Shown here: piece by piece, positions 22,824 to 35,778 of the stretch
Numbering within the stretch: position 1 is the first letter of the stretch
Layout: each line of letters opens with the position of its first letter
Assembly: GCA_905182995.1 (NCBI GenBank)
Contig: CAJJDP010000150.1
Span: 203,164-267,163, forward strand
Source: Paramecium octaurelia
Taxonomy: Eukaryota > Ciliophora > Oligohymenophorea > Peniculida > Parameciidae
Direction: 5' to 3'
Length of the DNA stretch: 64,000 nucleotides
Program-made: the position numbers and the translations under genes
The notes under the pieces: model-generated
The model's database searches: none
What the model was told of the DNA's origin: nothing
Seen by the model: only the letters and a program-made list of their open reading frames with translations

Positions 22824-25551
22824 ATGGACGAAGATTCAGAGATGAAATAAGTGGGGAATTCAGAAATTCAAATCAATGAAGAATTGTGCAATATTTAAGA
22901 AAAATTAAATATAGAGAATACTGAGATATATTTTCCTCACAAACCTTATGATGTTCAAGTAAAGTATATGGAAAGCGTAGTCCAAATATTAGATAAGAAA
23001 TATAATGGATTGTAAGATAATCTTAACTATCAAACATTAGATTAGAATCTCCAACCGGAACAGGTAAGACTTTATGTTTGTTATGTTCAACTATGGGTTG
23101 GCTCCATAAACATAGAAAAGAGCAAAAGAAATCTGGTACTCCTAGCAATTTAAAAATAATTTATGCTTCAAGAACTCATGCACAATTACAATAAGTAGCT
23201 TAAGAATTAAAGAGAACTGTTTATGCACCAAATATATCTATGGTTGGTTCAAGAGATTAATATTGTTTATTAGATTTTTCTAATTTGAAAGGAAATTCTT
23301 TAATATAAGCTTGCAGAAGGTTGGTTAAAAGAAATAGGTGTTAATTTTATGACAAAGAATCTTTACCAAATATAGCTGCTAAAAATTGTAAATTGATCAA
23401 TTCTTTAGAAGAATCTAAATAATTTGGGCATAATACTAAGACCTGCCCTTATTACTTTGAAAGAGAAAGATTAGCAAATGCTGATTTAATATTATTACCA
23501 TACAACTATTTACTAGATAATGAATTTTCAAATATTGTTAATACAGAAAACTCAATTATTATTTTTGATGAAGCTCATAATGTTCCTAAAACTGCTGAAG
23601 ATGGATAATCATTTTTTATGAATGAAACAATAGTTTAAGAAGCCAAAAAAGAGCTAGAAAGATGGCTGAAAGAATTAAACGAGATGCCTGACTTCTTTTC
23701 AGAATTCTAATAAGCGTTAAACTAGAAAAAGCTATCCTCTTTGAGTTTAAGTGAATATGATGACATTGTCAAAACAATTGGAGCTTTCTCAATTTTTTTG
23801 TAAGACTTATAAGGAGCTTCATATTTTGATCAAAAATAGAATAATGAATAATGCAAAGTGTTTAATGCTTAATAGGTATTTACTTTCCTTTATGAGAACA
23901 CTTCTATCAATTAAAAAAATGCAACTACAATATTTTCAAAAGGAATTAGTCAAGATAATATCTCTTTATATATCTCATTTTGTAAAACAATAATTACTTA
24001 TATGAGCGAAACATCTTCACATGAGGGTGTTAATTTTGATTCTTGGACTAGATTTTTAATTAACCTGTATAATTTAGATGATTTTGATGAAGCTTATGAT
24101 GTTTTTTTTGATGATTAATTAAAATACTTTGACTTCTATAAGTTAGCTGTAATAAAGAATAACTAGAATTAAATATCTCTTAATATGTGGTGCTTAGATC
24201 CTTCTTTAGCCTTTAAGAAATTGACATAAAAAAATATTTATTCCATAATTTTAACTTCCGGTACTTTATCACCTATGGAATCTTGGTAAAGTGAATTATA
24301 AATGGAGTTTAAAGTACAATTAAGTAATAAACATGTCATAGACATTCGCAATAATGTTAGAGCATTTTAACACTTAAGTTTCGATTTTTCTTATTAAAAA
24401 AGAGAAAATGAAGATTAAATTAGAAACTTAGGATTGGCCATACTAAATTTTTCAAAAATAATAAAGGGCGGAATTATTATTGTATTTTCTTCTTACGGCC
24501 TTATGCATAATATTAGGAGGAGATGGGCTAATTAATAATTGATATAAAGACTAAATGAAGTGAAAAAATGTTTATGGGAAGAATAAGGAAGTGCTTAATT
24601 TCACAATACATTAGAAGTTTTTAAACAAAATGTTCAAAAAGGAGCTATTCTATTTGCAGTTCATAGAGGAAAAGTTGCAGAAGGAATAGATCTATCTGAT
24701 GATTTATGCAGAGCAGTATTTTTGATCGGAATTCCTTACCCTCCATTGAAGGATTAGAAAATAAAAATAAAGAAGGAATTCTTAGATTAATAACTAGCAA
24801 AAAATAAATAAGGTTTGTCTAGTAAAGATTGGTATATGCAATAAGCTGTTAGAGCAACTAATTAAGCAATTGGAAGAGTTATTAGGCATATTAATGATTA
24901 TGGGTAATTATTTTTACTATGCTTAGAGTGATATTCTTCTGTGATCATAGATTTTTATGGTCGAATATGAAAAATAGTCTATCCAAATGGGTTCAACCAG
25001 CCATCCAGCCATGGAAAAATGATGAAGAAGTTCTATCTAATCTGACAAAATTTTTTTAGACATAAACTTAAGAATAAAATGTATTTAAACAGATTTATAA
25101 TCAATAAGATAACTAAATTTATTAAGAATAAGAAAGAAAAAATATTTTTTAGGAAACTCAGAAATATGTGTATTAATAATTTATATAGTGTTCTAATGTG
25201 CAACCGCCTCTCGCTATTCCATCTCAATAATAATAAAATTAAATTTAATTATCAAACGATATCTAATTCCAAGATTATATTATAACAAATAATAAAAAAT
25301 AAGAAAAACGAATAGAGGAATTGTCAAGTTAAGAATTGATGGAATTATTAGATTAAGAATATGATTAAGGTTCAGATTAATGGTAAGATGATTTTTAAAA
25401 TTAAGAGATTGAAGAATAATCTCAGTCTTCAGAAGAATTATTGGAAGAATCTTAAATATCATCCGAAGGATCTTAGCATGAAAGTGAAGGAAATAAAATA
25501 AAGAAGATTAAATCTAATAAAACAAATCTAAATGAACACAAAAAAACATGA
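22824..25551 (+). CDS. Fe-S DNA helicase of the XPD/RTEL1/FANCJ superfamily, 891 aa
   Basis: ATG 22824, introns 23012-23040 (29 nt) and 24904-24926 (23 nt), TGA 25549-25551. This closes at 892 codons. Walker A is SPTGTGKT (66-73), motif Ia [11 protein letters not shown], and the Fe-S domain shows spaced cysteines ([11 protein letters not shown]..., TKTCPYYF). Walker B is IIIFDEAHN (DEAH 239-242). Domain-2 motifs are [37 protein letters not shown] and the motif VI region QAIGRVIRH. The ending [10 protein letters not shown] and the length favour RTEL1- or FANCJ-type over XPD. These enzymes unwind D-loops, G-quadruplexes or crosslink intermediates 5'-3' in the nucleus. The roughly 150-residue tail is Q/E/S-rich and acidic, unlike the harmonin-like or BRCA1-binding tails of animal proteins. 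Confidence 0.88.
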
Positions 25552-25891
25552 ACAAAATTTTAGAATTAATAAAATTAACATTTATCATTATATTATAATA
25601 TCCATTTAACTTAAATAAATACTTAACAATTCCTAAGGATCAATCAACATATTTTAATTTTGATTTTCAACAATAAACTTTACATATCAATAATGATAGG
25701 AAGAATATAACAATTGAATTTTTTTTTTTTTAAACGCTTTATTATAAATTATCAAATTTTTAAAATATTAAAATATTAAATATACTTTTATCATGTTTCA
25801 TAAATTTTGATCTATGAAGAGAATAAGTATCAAAATTTTTTTATTAATATTTTAATTATAATGATATTGTAATGCATATATTTTATTTAAT
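25552..25891. other. AT-rich intergenic spacer between convergent genes
   Basis: The stops of the helicase (+) and the WD40 gene (-) face each other across about 340 bp of T- and A-rich sequence. It includes a T13 run near 25718-25731. No coding signal is seen. Confidence 0.6.
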
Positions 25892-27423
25892 TCAATTAAT
25901 GTATTTTCTTATTTATATTTCTTTTCCTTCACTATCCCATGTAAGTAAATATTAACCATCTACACTTACCGTTCCAAAAACTTAAGAATTATTAAACTAG
26001 ATTGAGTAAACGAGAATAAATTCTAAATTCTAATTTAATTAGAGGAAATTGACATTTGATCCATTTTTATAAACCAAGAGTGACTTCTGTTTGATAAAAT
26101 TTTAAGGGAAAAATAAATCAAACTCATTTCCATCCATAGTTAAAATTTCTTTAGCTTTATAATATAAATTATCTTTCAATGAATAGATCTGTAGTTTATT
26201 ACAATTATTAGATTAAAAAGAAAAAGCACTGTTACTAATATAACATAAACTATTTCCAAATGATTAAACTTCGATTGTTTAAGTAACAGACCAAATCATA
26301 TTTTCTTGTTTAATCACTAATAGTGTATTATCCCTTCCACATGAAATTAATGTATTTTATTATTCATTTAAACATAAACTATGTTAGCAATCTTTATGGG
26401 TATATATTGTTTATAATTATAACCATTAATTTTATTTCCCCCAAAAGATTATTGATTTATCTTTACTTCCAGAAATAATTAAATCCTCTTTATTATTAAC
26501 AATTATACAATACACCTAATCAGTATGTTGATCTAGAGTTTATTAAGATATCCATAAATTATTTTATTGTTATGTCCAAATTCTAATTGTGTTATCATCA
26601 CTACAGGACACAAAGGAATTAAATTGCCCCATAAACAACAAGCAATTTACATTTTTTTAATGTTCGCTTAATATCTGGATTTCATCAAGGTTCTCATCCT
26701 TTAATAAGAACATCTTTATTTTTTCTTTACATCCTACAGCAACGAATTATGAATCCTTATTGATAGCAATTGCTTTACAAATTTCTTCCTGCTTAATTGA
26801 AAGTTTCTAAGACAATTCATATCTAAAATTTGTCTTAACCCCACTTTAATGGGAATTTTCACAATCCAATTTTTATGTTTTAATATATATTGAATGATTT
26901 AAGTTATCTTCATCAAAACGCATTAATGTTTCTTCTATTTCATGAATGAAATTCGATTTGTCAAATGAATTTATTTCGCTTAATAGAATGTCTTTAATAT
27001 TTAAATAATTAGGTAATTATGTCTGAATTTATTGATAACCATTAATAAATTAATTGGCATCAATTATTGGGATTTAGCTAATTAATGATTAACATTTCTG
27101 AGTTGACTTTTTTATTAGATTAATTTAGGAATCAGTACTTTTGATCAATGATTCTAATGCTACATTTATATAATATTTATATTAGTTCAAATTTCCCTTT
27201 ATTTTTAGGAGCAATGAAATATTGTTATTACATATTTCTTTATTCTCATAAATTAGGATGTTTTATTATCTCTTAAACTATAATATCAAATTTTGATTCA
27301 TACGTCCTCATTCTTAAATTCTGCAATACAAAAGAAGCATAAATTTTTAAACGTTGAGTGTATTTATGATGAATTGTAGAAGATGGGAAACTAATCGTGT
27401 TTATTACATTTCTATAAGCTCAT
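25892..27423 (-). CDS. Zinc-binding/coiled-coil/WD40 protein, 501 aa
   Basis: ATG 27423 (MSLQKCNKHDQFPIFYNS) to TGA 25892-25894 with one 26-nt intron after EFKNED, exactly 502 codons. The N-terminal C/H cluster (CNKHD ... NLCFFCIAEF) matches the paralog at 13870. A helical middle and a WD40 C-terminal half follow: FVSCSDDNTIRIWT, IISGSKDKSIIFWG, LISCGRDNTLLVIK, FGTVSVDGQYLLTWD. Scaffold function inferred. It is transcribed away from the related gene that starts at 28554/29867, so the two form a divergent pair. Confidence 0.85.
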
Positions 27424-28315
27424 TATCTCTAATAAATAAATTACAATTAAATTGGTGATGCGAAATATTTTTATCAATCTGCTTTTGGTAAAATAAATAC
27501 GTGTTAAGTAGAATCAAACTTAATTGCAACCTAAAAAATACGCTAAATTCCATTCAGAGTCGTTGATTTTGAGATGGAATCTATTACATAGAAAAGGGAT
27601 TTTTCAAAGAATATAAATAAGAGAAACTATATAATTATAATTATAATCTAGTCTGATTCTTAAGTTTTTTTTATGAAAATACGAATTTGTTGAAATTATC
27701 TATAAAATCAATTGCTATATTCCATTTCTTCGTTTATTAGAAACATCTTCAACTATTACTTGGCAGAAATTTAATTAAATTATTATAAAACCTACTTAGG
27801 TTCAATTGCAATTCTACTCTTATTCACATATTACTTTACTTTTCATTATAATTAATTCTCGACTATTTTTTAATTTACTATCTTGAACTTAGCAAACAAT
27901 ATATTGATTATTTGTAATTTAGATTAATTCTTGGATGATATATATTCTATTTATTTTTTATAGATTATATCAAGGATTTTTCTCACTGTAGGTCATATAA
28001 AGAGAGTTTTCTCATTTCTTATTATTTGAAAAGATTGGACTACTATATTGTCAGATGCTCTTGAGTTTTTTTAAGAATCATAAAACAAGTCATAAATAAT
28101 TCACTTAGTCATGATAATTTTGATTCTTTCAATAGATGTCTTAAATTTTCTAAAATGTATTTTCTTTATTATGTGGCTGGCTTGATTAAATTAAAAGAGT
28201 GCACAAGCTGATAGCAATTAATGAATTTTAAAGAAATTAAAAAAATTCATTTCGAAATATTTTCCATTTAGAAATGTCTATTTTTACTCAATATCCACCA
28301 ATAATATTAAAGAAG
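27424..28315. other. Spacer between divergent WD40 paralogs, weak coding signal
   Basis: Contains a short plus-strand piece with coding-like composition ending at a TGA near 28111-28113 (FFSLQVIQREFSHFLL...). No start or intron structure was found. It should hold the promoters of the two divergent WD40 genes, but no motif stands out. Confidence 0.35.
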
Positions 28316-29627
28316 CAATAAATATCCTAATTTTATTAAGCAGTATCTTTTCAATTCAAATTAGAAATTGGTTGTTTTACCTCAACTAAATGGGCTACAA
28401 ATTAGTTAAAATATCTTAATTATTATTATTATATTTATAATATAAACTTATTGCTGTTCTCTAATTTTATTTATATTACTTTTAACAAGGTAATGGTTCT
28501 AAATTCTTGTTGAATAATATTTCAATAATTAATTTAAAAGGAAATTCAATTAAATGTTCCTTAATAATTGTTAGATACATAAAACTCAGCCAGCGATATA
28601 TAATATACAAAAAAATCATATTCAATAACCAAAACTTTGTTAAATGTGTATTCAAGAACTCGATTCTAATATGATTAATTTTTAAGACATAAATCAAGAT
28701 TTTTTTAATATGTTTTCCTCATAAATTAAAGGACAATATAGCATCAATCAAAAATACATAATTTTTCTTATTAGTTTGAAAGAGAGATTATAGAATTTGA
28801 AGTCTCATTTAGAAAATTCTATAGAGAAATTGGTTGAATGGCTCAACAATTAGATTATCAATATAATGATTCCAGAAACCCCAGAAGAGTTACTTTAGAA
28901 AATAAAAATAATTGATTAAAATTCACTTGTTGAGGGCGAATTAAAAATAAAAAAATATTTCGATAATTTCAAGGATATCAAGGGAATATTATTGGATAAA
29001 ATTTCCTCTCTTTTTCAAAATTCTTTGATTAGAACTATAAAAGATAATATCCAGAAAATACATTGTGGATTTGGAAATCTATTAGCAGAAGTTAAAGAGA
29101 TGCAAATAGAAAAAGAAAAGAAATCTAAAAATGCATTCATTTTAAAAAAATTGGATGATTTTTCTATTAAGGAATATAAAGAATGTTGCGTAATGGCTTT
29201 TAATAAAGATTGCTCTATTGTATTAGTGGGATGTCGTGAAGAAATTAGAGTATATGCGTTTCAAAAAGGATTTATGAATCAAATTCAAAAAATTAGTAAT
29301 AAACATACAAATAATGTATGGACTTTAAATTTCATGAAAAAATCAAACAAATTTATATCTGGTAGTTATGATAATACAATTATAATATGGATGAGTAATA
29401 AAAATAATTAATATATTTGTTAATAAAAATTAGAGAATCATTTAAGCAATGTTTATTGTGTAGTACTAAACACAAATGAAGATTTAATAGTATCAGGAAG
29501 TGATGACAAAACAATTAGATTTTGGATAGAGAAGGATAAATGGGTATGTTAATAAGTTATAACAGATCACACAGATAGTGTATTTGCGCTTAGTTTGAAC
29601 GAGAAATAAAATACACTGATTTCTTGT
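28316..29627. repeat. Direct repeat copy 1 (1312 bp) ending at an N gap
   Basis: Apparently identical to 29629-30940 (offset 1313). It ends at the N at 29628 inside the WD40 coding frame. Interpreted as an uncollapsed contig overlap. Confidence 0.9.
28554..29627 (+). pseudogene. Truncated duplicate of the WD40 gene at 29867
   Basis: Has the start codon and N-terminal two-thirds of the WD40 protein but is cut by the N. It matches the complete gene throughout the overlap, so it is probably the same locus recorded twice. Confidence 0.8.
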
Positions 29628-29628
29628 N

Positions 29629-30940
29629 CAATAAATATCCTAATTTTATTAAGCAGTATCTTTTCAATTCAAATTAGAAATTGGTTGTTTTACCTCAACT
29701 AAATGGGCTACAAATTAGTTAAAATATCTTAATTATTATTATTATATTTATAATATAAACTTATTGCTGTTCTCTAATTTTATTTATATTACTTTTAACA
29801 AGGTAATGGTTCTAAATTCTTGTTGAATAATATTTCAATAATTAATTTAAAAGGAAATTCAATTAAATGTTCCTTAATAATTGTTAGATACATAAAACTC
29901 AGCCAGCGATATATAATATACAAAAAAATCATATTCAATAACCAAAACTTTGTTAAATGTGTATTCAAGAACTCGATTCTAATATGATTAATTTTTAAGA
30001 CATAAATCAAGATTTTTTTAATATGTTTTCCTCATAAATTAAAGGACAATATAGCATCAATCAAAAATACATAATTTTTCTTATTAGTTTGAAAGAGAGA
30101 TTATAGAATTTGAAGTCTCATTTAGAAAATTCTATAGAGAAATTGGTTGAATGGCTCAACAATTAGATTATCAATATAATGATTCCAGAAACCCCAGAAG
30201 AGTTACTTTAGAAAATAAAAATAATTGATTAAAATTCACTTGTTGAGGGCGAATTAAAAATAAAAAAATATTTCGATAATTTCAAGGATATCAAGGGAAT
30301 ATTATTGGATAAAATTTCCTCTCTTTTTCAAAATTCTTTGATTAGAACTATAAAAGATAATATCCAGAAAATACATTGTGGATTTGGAAATCTATTAGCA
30401 GAAGTTAAAGAGATGCAAATAGAAAAAGAAAAGAAATCTAAAAATGCATTCATTTTAAAAAAATTGGATGATTTTTCTATTAAGGAATATAAAGAATGTT
30501 GCGTAATGGCTTTTAATAAAGATTGCTCTATTGTATTAGTGGGATGTCGTGAAGAAATTAGAGTATATGCGTTTCAAAAAGGATTTATGAATCAAATTCA
30601 AAAAATTAGTAATAAACATACAAATAATGTATGGACTTTAAATTTCATGAAAAAATCAAACAAATTTATATCTGGTAGTTATGATAATACAATTATAATA
30701 TGGATGAGTAATAAAAATAATTAATATATTTGTTAATAAAAATTAGAGAATCATTTAAGCAATGTTTATTGTGTAGTACTAAACACAAATGAAGATTTAA
30801 TAGTATCAGGAAGTGATGACAAAACAATTAGATTTTGGATAGAGAAGGATAAATGGGTATGTTAATAAGTTATAACAGATCACACAGATAGTGTATTTGC
30901 GCTTAGTTTGAACGAGAAATAAAATACACTGATTTCTTGT
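29629..30940. repeat. Direct repeat copy 2 (1312 bp) following the N gap
   Basis: Second copy of 28316-29627. It runs on without a break into the last WD40 blades. Confidence 0.9.
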
Positions 30941-31399
30941 AGTTATGACAAGACAATTTTAGTAATAGAGAAATCATTCTCTTTGTAAAGATGGGTCACT
31001 ATTTAAAAGATAAATGTTGAATATTTTGGATGTAGATTATGCTTTATAAACGATAATCAATTCACATTCCAGCCTCAGACTTAAGAACATTTGAGTCTTT
31101 ATGAATTAAATAGTATCAAGAATGAATATAGTAAAGTGAAAGATATTGATGTACAATGCGGCACAGATGGATCTTGCTTGTTTCCTCAACAATTTATAAA
31201 GTAGAAGGAAATTTTGCTAAATAAAAATGGTTAAAATGTTAATTTTATCAGCATTTAAAATTCAAGCTTTCGAACAGAATAATCAATAGACTTTGGTACT
31301 GATTAAGTATTCGGTTAATTAAGTGATGACGGATAATACTTGATTACTTGGGATAATAAATCAAAAGAAATACAAATAAGAGAATTAAAAGATATATGA
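29867..31399 (+). CDS. Zinc-binding/coiled-coil/WD40 protein, 510 aa
   Basis: Single exon, ATG 29867 to TGA 31397-31399, exactly 511 codons. It begins MFLNNCQIHKTQPAIYN, with the family C/H cluster (CQIHK ... PKLCQMCIQEL). A long helical region follows (LKERLQNLKSHLENSIEKL ...), then WD40 blades KFISGSYDNTIIIWM, LIVSGSDDKTIRFWI, LISCSYDKTILVIE and a final QLSDDGQYLITWDN. It is most similar in layout to the paralogs at 25892 and 63228. Probably a cytoplasmic scaffold, partner unknown. Confidence 0.87.
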
Positions 31400-32105
31400 A
31401 AAATACAATTAATCAATAACTTCAACGTTACAGACAACATTAATTAATTATAAAATTAAAATTAAAAAATATACCATTCTTACTTAAAAAGCAAATCATT
31501 ATAGGAAATTATGAGGCTTAAGTAATATTTTAGGGTACATTTGAATGCTTTTTCTTTCAAACTCATATATCGTTATCATTACTTTAAATTAATTGTCTTG
31601 TTATTATAAATTGGATATCATTGAGCATTCAATGCTTCTAACAAATTATATCCTTTTTAAATAAATATTAAATTATTATGATTGTAACTATATTTCTAAC
31701 TTTGATGTGCTTGTTCTGGTCTAAATCAATAAATACTATGATTTGATTGTGCTGTTTATATAACATTTGATTGTTTAAATAAGCTTGGATATTTATGATT
31801 AAGTTACATATTTATAATATATCCAAATTTATACTCTAATAATTTATTCAGAGAAATAGTCGTATATAATTAAATTAATCTATTCAGCCAATTTGTATTA
31901 AGTTAAAATTATTGTAATTACAATTATTACTAATATTTCAAGAATTCAAGTTTGTTGAAAAAAAGTAAAAGATATTAAAACATAATTTAATTCTCCTACC
32001 AAGATATGGAGTTGTATTAATTATTTAATCTAATTTACCTCTCCACTTAAAATTTTAATGTAAAAAATTTTGGAGACAAAATTTCACAAAATTTAGATAA
32101 ATCTA
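31400..32105. other. AT-rich spacer, no supported gene
   Basis: About 700 bp with frequent TGA in every frame. No gene or RNA gene is recognised. Confidence 0.5.
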
Positions 32106-32318
32106 ATGTTGTTGATTTTAATATTCTATTATTCTGAATAAACATTATAAGAATCACCTGTAGTTTTGATTTTAGATAATTAACTAGGAACTTTATTAAG
32201 AAATAATAAATCTTTTGAATTCCTGTTTGAATATAATATGTAAAATTTTAATCCTATTGTTTAAGAAATTCATTTTATTTTTTATAGAAGGAAATAATTA
32301 ACAGATAGAAAAGTGTGA
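32106..32318 (+). CDS. Possible small secreted protein or first exon, 70 aa
   Basis: Plus frame MLLILIFYYSEQTLQESPVV to TGA 32316-32318. The start is hydrophobic and signal-like, and the rest reads coding-like (LDNQLGTLLRNNKSFEF). The following 250 bp contain another coding-like piece (TILEKLSYFTHPFQEIKKYF). A multi-exon gene ending near 32480 is therefore possible. Family unknown. Confidence 0.35.
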
Positions 32319-32571
32319 TGCAGTTATTTATATTTTAATAAATAATAATTTACTCATATTGACTATTTTGGAAAAACTATCATATTTTACTCACCCATTT
32401 TAAGAAATCAAAAAATATTTCAAAAAAGCTACTATTAATTCAAACTAAAAGTATGATAATTAATTTCAAATTAGTAACTGAAAAACAATCATCAGATGAT
32501 GAAACAAGGTTTTAAAAATTTTGTATTATGTAACTAATAATCCAATTAATTAATATTAAATAGTTATAAAT

Positions 32572-35023
32572 TCACTTTTAAATTATCTTTTCCAAACTTT
32601 TCAAAACACAACTTCCTCTTTCTTAAAACAGCTTTCTTAAATCCGTGCCGAAAGATGTAAATAATTCTCCATCAAAGATTAAAGCTCCTTATGCTGAAAT
32701 AAATGGCATATTCGACAGAACAAGTTTAGGAAAATTAAAGTAAACTAAATAAGCTAAAATAAGTACTACACTTTGTGTATAATTGTGTACTAAATTGCGA
32801 AAGAATATCTTAATAACTCGTATCTAAGGGTTTAAATTATTATCCTGACTTCCTATCGAATGAACAGAAAGATTAATCAAAACTACTAAATGCTGAAGTA
32901 GCACCATCTTGAGAAAAACATACTTGCGAAATACTAAGAGAATGACTATTAAATCTAGAAGCTTATTAATCTGTCATAACATCCCATAAACAAATAGAGC
33001 TATCTCCACTACAAGATGCAATAGTAGAATCATCATAGAAGCATACCTATAAAACTTCTTTTTTATGACCATCTAATTTTGATTTTTATTTTCCTGCCCT
33101 AACATCCCATAAACGGATAGAATTATCATCACTACCAGATGCTAGTGTAGTACCATCAGGAGAGAAGCATACTGAATAGACAGCCTTAGTATGACCGTTT
33201 AATATAAATTTTTACTGTCCAGTCTTTATATCCCATAAACGTATAGTATTATCATTGCTACCAGATGTTAATGTAGAACCATCAGGAGAGAAGCAAACTG
33301 ATTTTACAGCATGCTCATGACCATATAATATAGATTTTTATTATCCTGCCTTAAGATCATATAAGCGGATAAATTCATCACTACCAAATGCTAATGTAGC
33401 ACCATCAGGGGAGAAGCATACTGAATAAATGACACTAGTAAGACCATTAAATTTTTTTTTTAATTAACCTGTCTTAACGTCCCATAAACGGATAGTCTTA
33501 TCGTGACTTCCAGAAGCTAAGATTGCACCATTTGGAGAGAAGCAAACTGAATAGACACAGCTAGTATGACCTATTAATTTAAATTATTATTATTCTGTCC
33601 TAACTTCCCATAAGAGGATAGATTGATCATCACCACCCGATGCTAATATATTACCATCAGGAGAAAAACATACTGATCTAACCCAACTAGTATGACCAAT
33701 TAATTTTGATTTTTATTGCCCTGTTTTAATATCCCATAAACAAATATAATTATCATCACCACCAGATGCTATTGTTAGACTATTAGGAGAAAAACTTATA
33801 GAATAAATAGGATCCTCAAATTTATTTTGTTCAAATATCTTTATATTTTTCCATTTGCAATTTACTAATTATGCCCCATTTAAATTCATTCCACTAATAT
33901 CAACATTATCAAATTCAGATTCACTCAAATTACATTTGAAAAAATTAGCACCAATTAAAGAAGTATTTTTAATCTTAATCTTTTGAAAGCATTATTCACT
34001 CAGATCAACCTTCATCAAAACCAATAAATTCAGTGAGTTTGATCCACATTAGATTGTTTTATTATCAATAGCTGTGAGATGCACTAAAAATTTCAAAAAC
34101 AGGATAATCTTCTCTTGTTTCTATATTTTTTGTATTATGTCTGCTCTTATTTCTTTGTATTCATCGGTTGAAAAATTTTTTTCATTAAAGTCAAGTTCAA
34201 GTACATTTTTTACAACAGCAATAATAAATTTAATGGTATTTTTTTCTTCTTTTAACTAATTATTGTAAATTTATGATTCTTAAAGCTTTTCAAGATATTG
34301 TTTCTAAAGAAGTATTTGATAATCAGAAATCTACTCCTCTCTAAGTATTTCTATAATCCTTGCTAATAGAGAGGAATCAATATGTTTTATGCTAGAAAAA
34401 ATCTCATACAGATCTTATTTCCATTCATAAACGTATTCACTTTGTTCAGTTGGATGAATTTCAGAGGATTATTTAAATTCTTACTTAAAGAATGGATAAA
34501 TCTCTTTGATTCTTTAATTCAACTTTTCAATCCCTTTAGTAATTTCTTGATTGAAAACAATCATGGCTTGATCCAAATTACCAAAATAATAATTTCTATC
34601 ACCAATCCAATCATTTATTATTTTACCTTAGAAAATCTCTATTAATTTTTCTAAGTCAGTCTATGAGGATTCTAAAAGATTGGTGTTTTCATTGATAAGG
34701 TTCTTATATTGTTAATTTTACTGCTCAATCATATCGTATATTGAAAAGATTGATTCTAATATCTCTTCTAAATTTTTTTTCATTTGATCAAGCAATATCT
34801 GATAATTCTTTTTATATTCGATTAATTCAAAGGTTTGATCAAGTTCATATTCTTTTAATTTCTTGATAGCCATTTCTTGAAATCTAAAAATCGGAATTTC
34901 CTATTTTTTATCAACCGCATGTTCATATTGGCACTCAACACATAATTTTCTTTAATATTAACATAAGTGAGGAGCTACACATATTGATGATACTCGATAT
35001 TGAAAATGGTGAGTGCAATTCAT
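32572..35023 (-). CDS. B-box-like/coiled-coil/pentapeptide-like/WD40 protein, about 808 aa
   Basis: ATG 35023 ([13 protein letters not shown]) to TGA 32572-32574 with one 25-nt intron near 32770, exactly 809 codons. Order: zinc-like cluster (CTHHF ... [11 protein letters not shown]); long coiled coil ([19 protein letters not shown] ...); short pentapeptide-like stretch ([30 protein letters not shown]); about seven well-formed WD40 blades with the repeated core [27 protein letters not shown]. The C-terminal [14 protein letters not shown] ... [10 protein letters not shown] is a signature I associate with the large Paramecium WD40 family. Predicted scaffold protein. It converges with the zinc-finger/WD40 gene ending at 31399. 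Confidence 0.88.
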
Positions 35024-35062
35024 TAAGTTTAAAATAAAAATTCAATTTCTATTAAATAGTTC

Positions 35063-35659
35063 TCATAGTAATGCAAATTTTATATTGAGAAATTAAATTA
35101 TAATTTTATTTGTTTTAACGATAAGTTCTACTAAATTAATAGGTTTTAACTAAATAGGTAAATATCGCCATTGGACAATTACATTCTGTTGTACCAAATT
35201 ATCATCTTTGAATTCTAATTCTTCATAAATCTCAATTTCTGTTTTGATTTAGCTTATTATTCTCAATTAAGTTTTCTGATATTGCTTTAAAATATCATAT
35301 AAAATTTTAACTTCACATTTAACATTATGGTAAAAAATAAAAATTGTTGAACTTAATTTAAATTAAGTCAAGACTATATATATTAAATCTTCTGTTGTAA
35401 TAAGTTGAAATTTATCTGTATTATTCTTATTATATATTTCTTGATTTTTTCTACATTTAATATATGTATTAAGTAGATTAATATCAAATTTTTTTAAATA
35501 AATCCCTACTGCGTTCATTGCAAATGAAATTAAAGAATTAGGAATATATATTTGGTTATTTAATTTAATAAATAGAAGGCGAAACTAAAATACTTAATCA
35601 TGTATATATTTCAAATCCTATAATGTGTTATGGGGAGAGAATTAATTTATTTTTTGCAT
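35063..35659 (-). CDS. Hypothetical protein, 198 aa
   Basis: Open minus frame without introns, ATG 35659 (MQKINQFSPHNTLQDLKY) to TGA 35063-35065, exactly 199 codons. It is mostly helical with alternating hydrophobic and polar segments (FRLLFIKLNNQIYIPN, ISFAMNAVGIYLKKF, KCEVKILYDILKQYQ). No catalytic motif or signal peptide. It lies 40 bp upstream of the WD40 gene start on the same strand and 119 bp downstream of the giant gene stop. Confidence 0.6.
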
Positions 35660-35778
35660 TAAATTATAGCCAATAATCTCAATAATGTAATCATAAAATT
35701 AAAATAATAAGTAGAATAATATAGATATTTATTGATAAAATTGTAAATGAAATAAATTCATGCAAATTCTAATAATAG

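Noticed and set aside
25033-25462. Short ORFs on both strands over the helicase tail
   Set aside because: They are shadows of the Q-rich tail, which is continuous with the helicase frame when TAA/TAG are glutamine.
28554-31399. Recent tandem duplication of a WD40 gene
   Set aside because: The two copies are separated by a single N and copy 1 is cut exactly there. Contig overlap is the simpler explanation.
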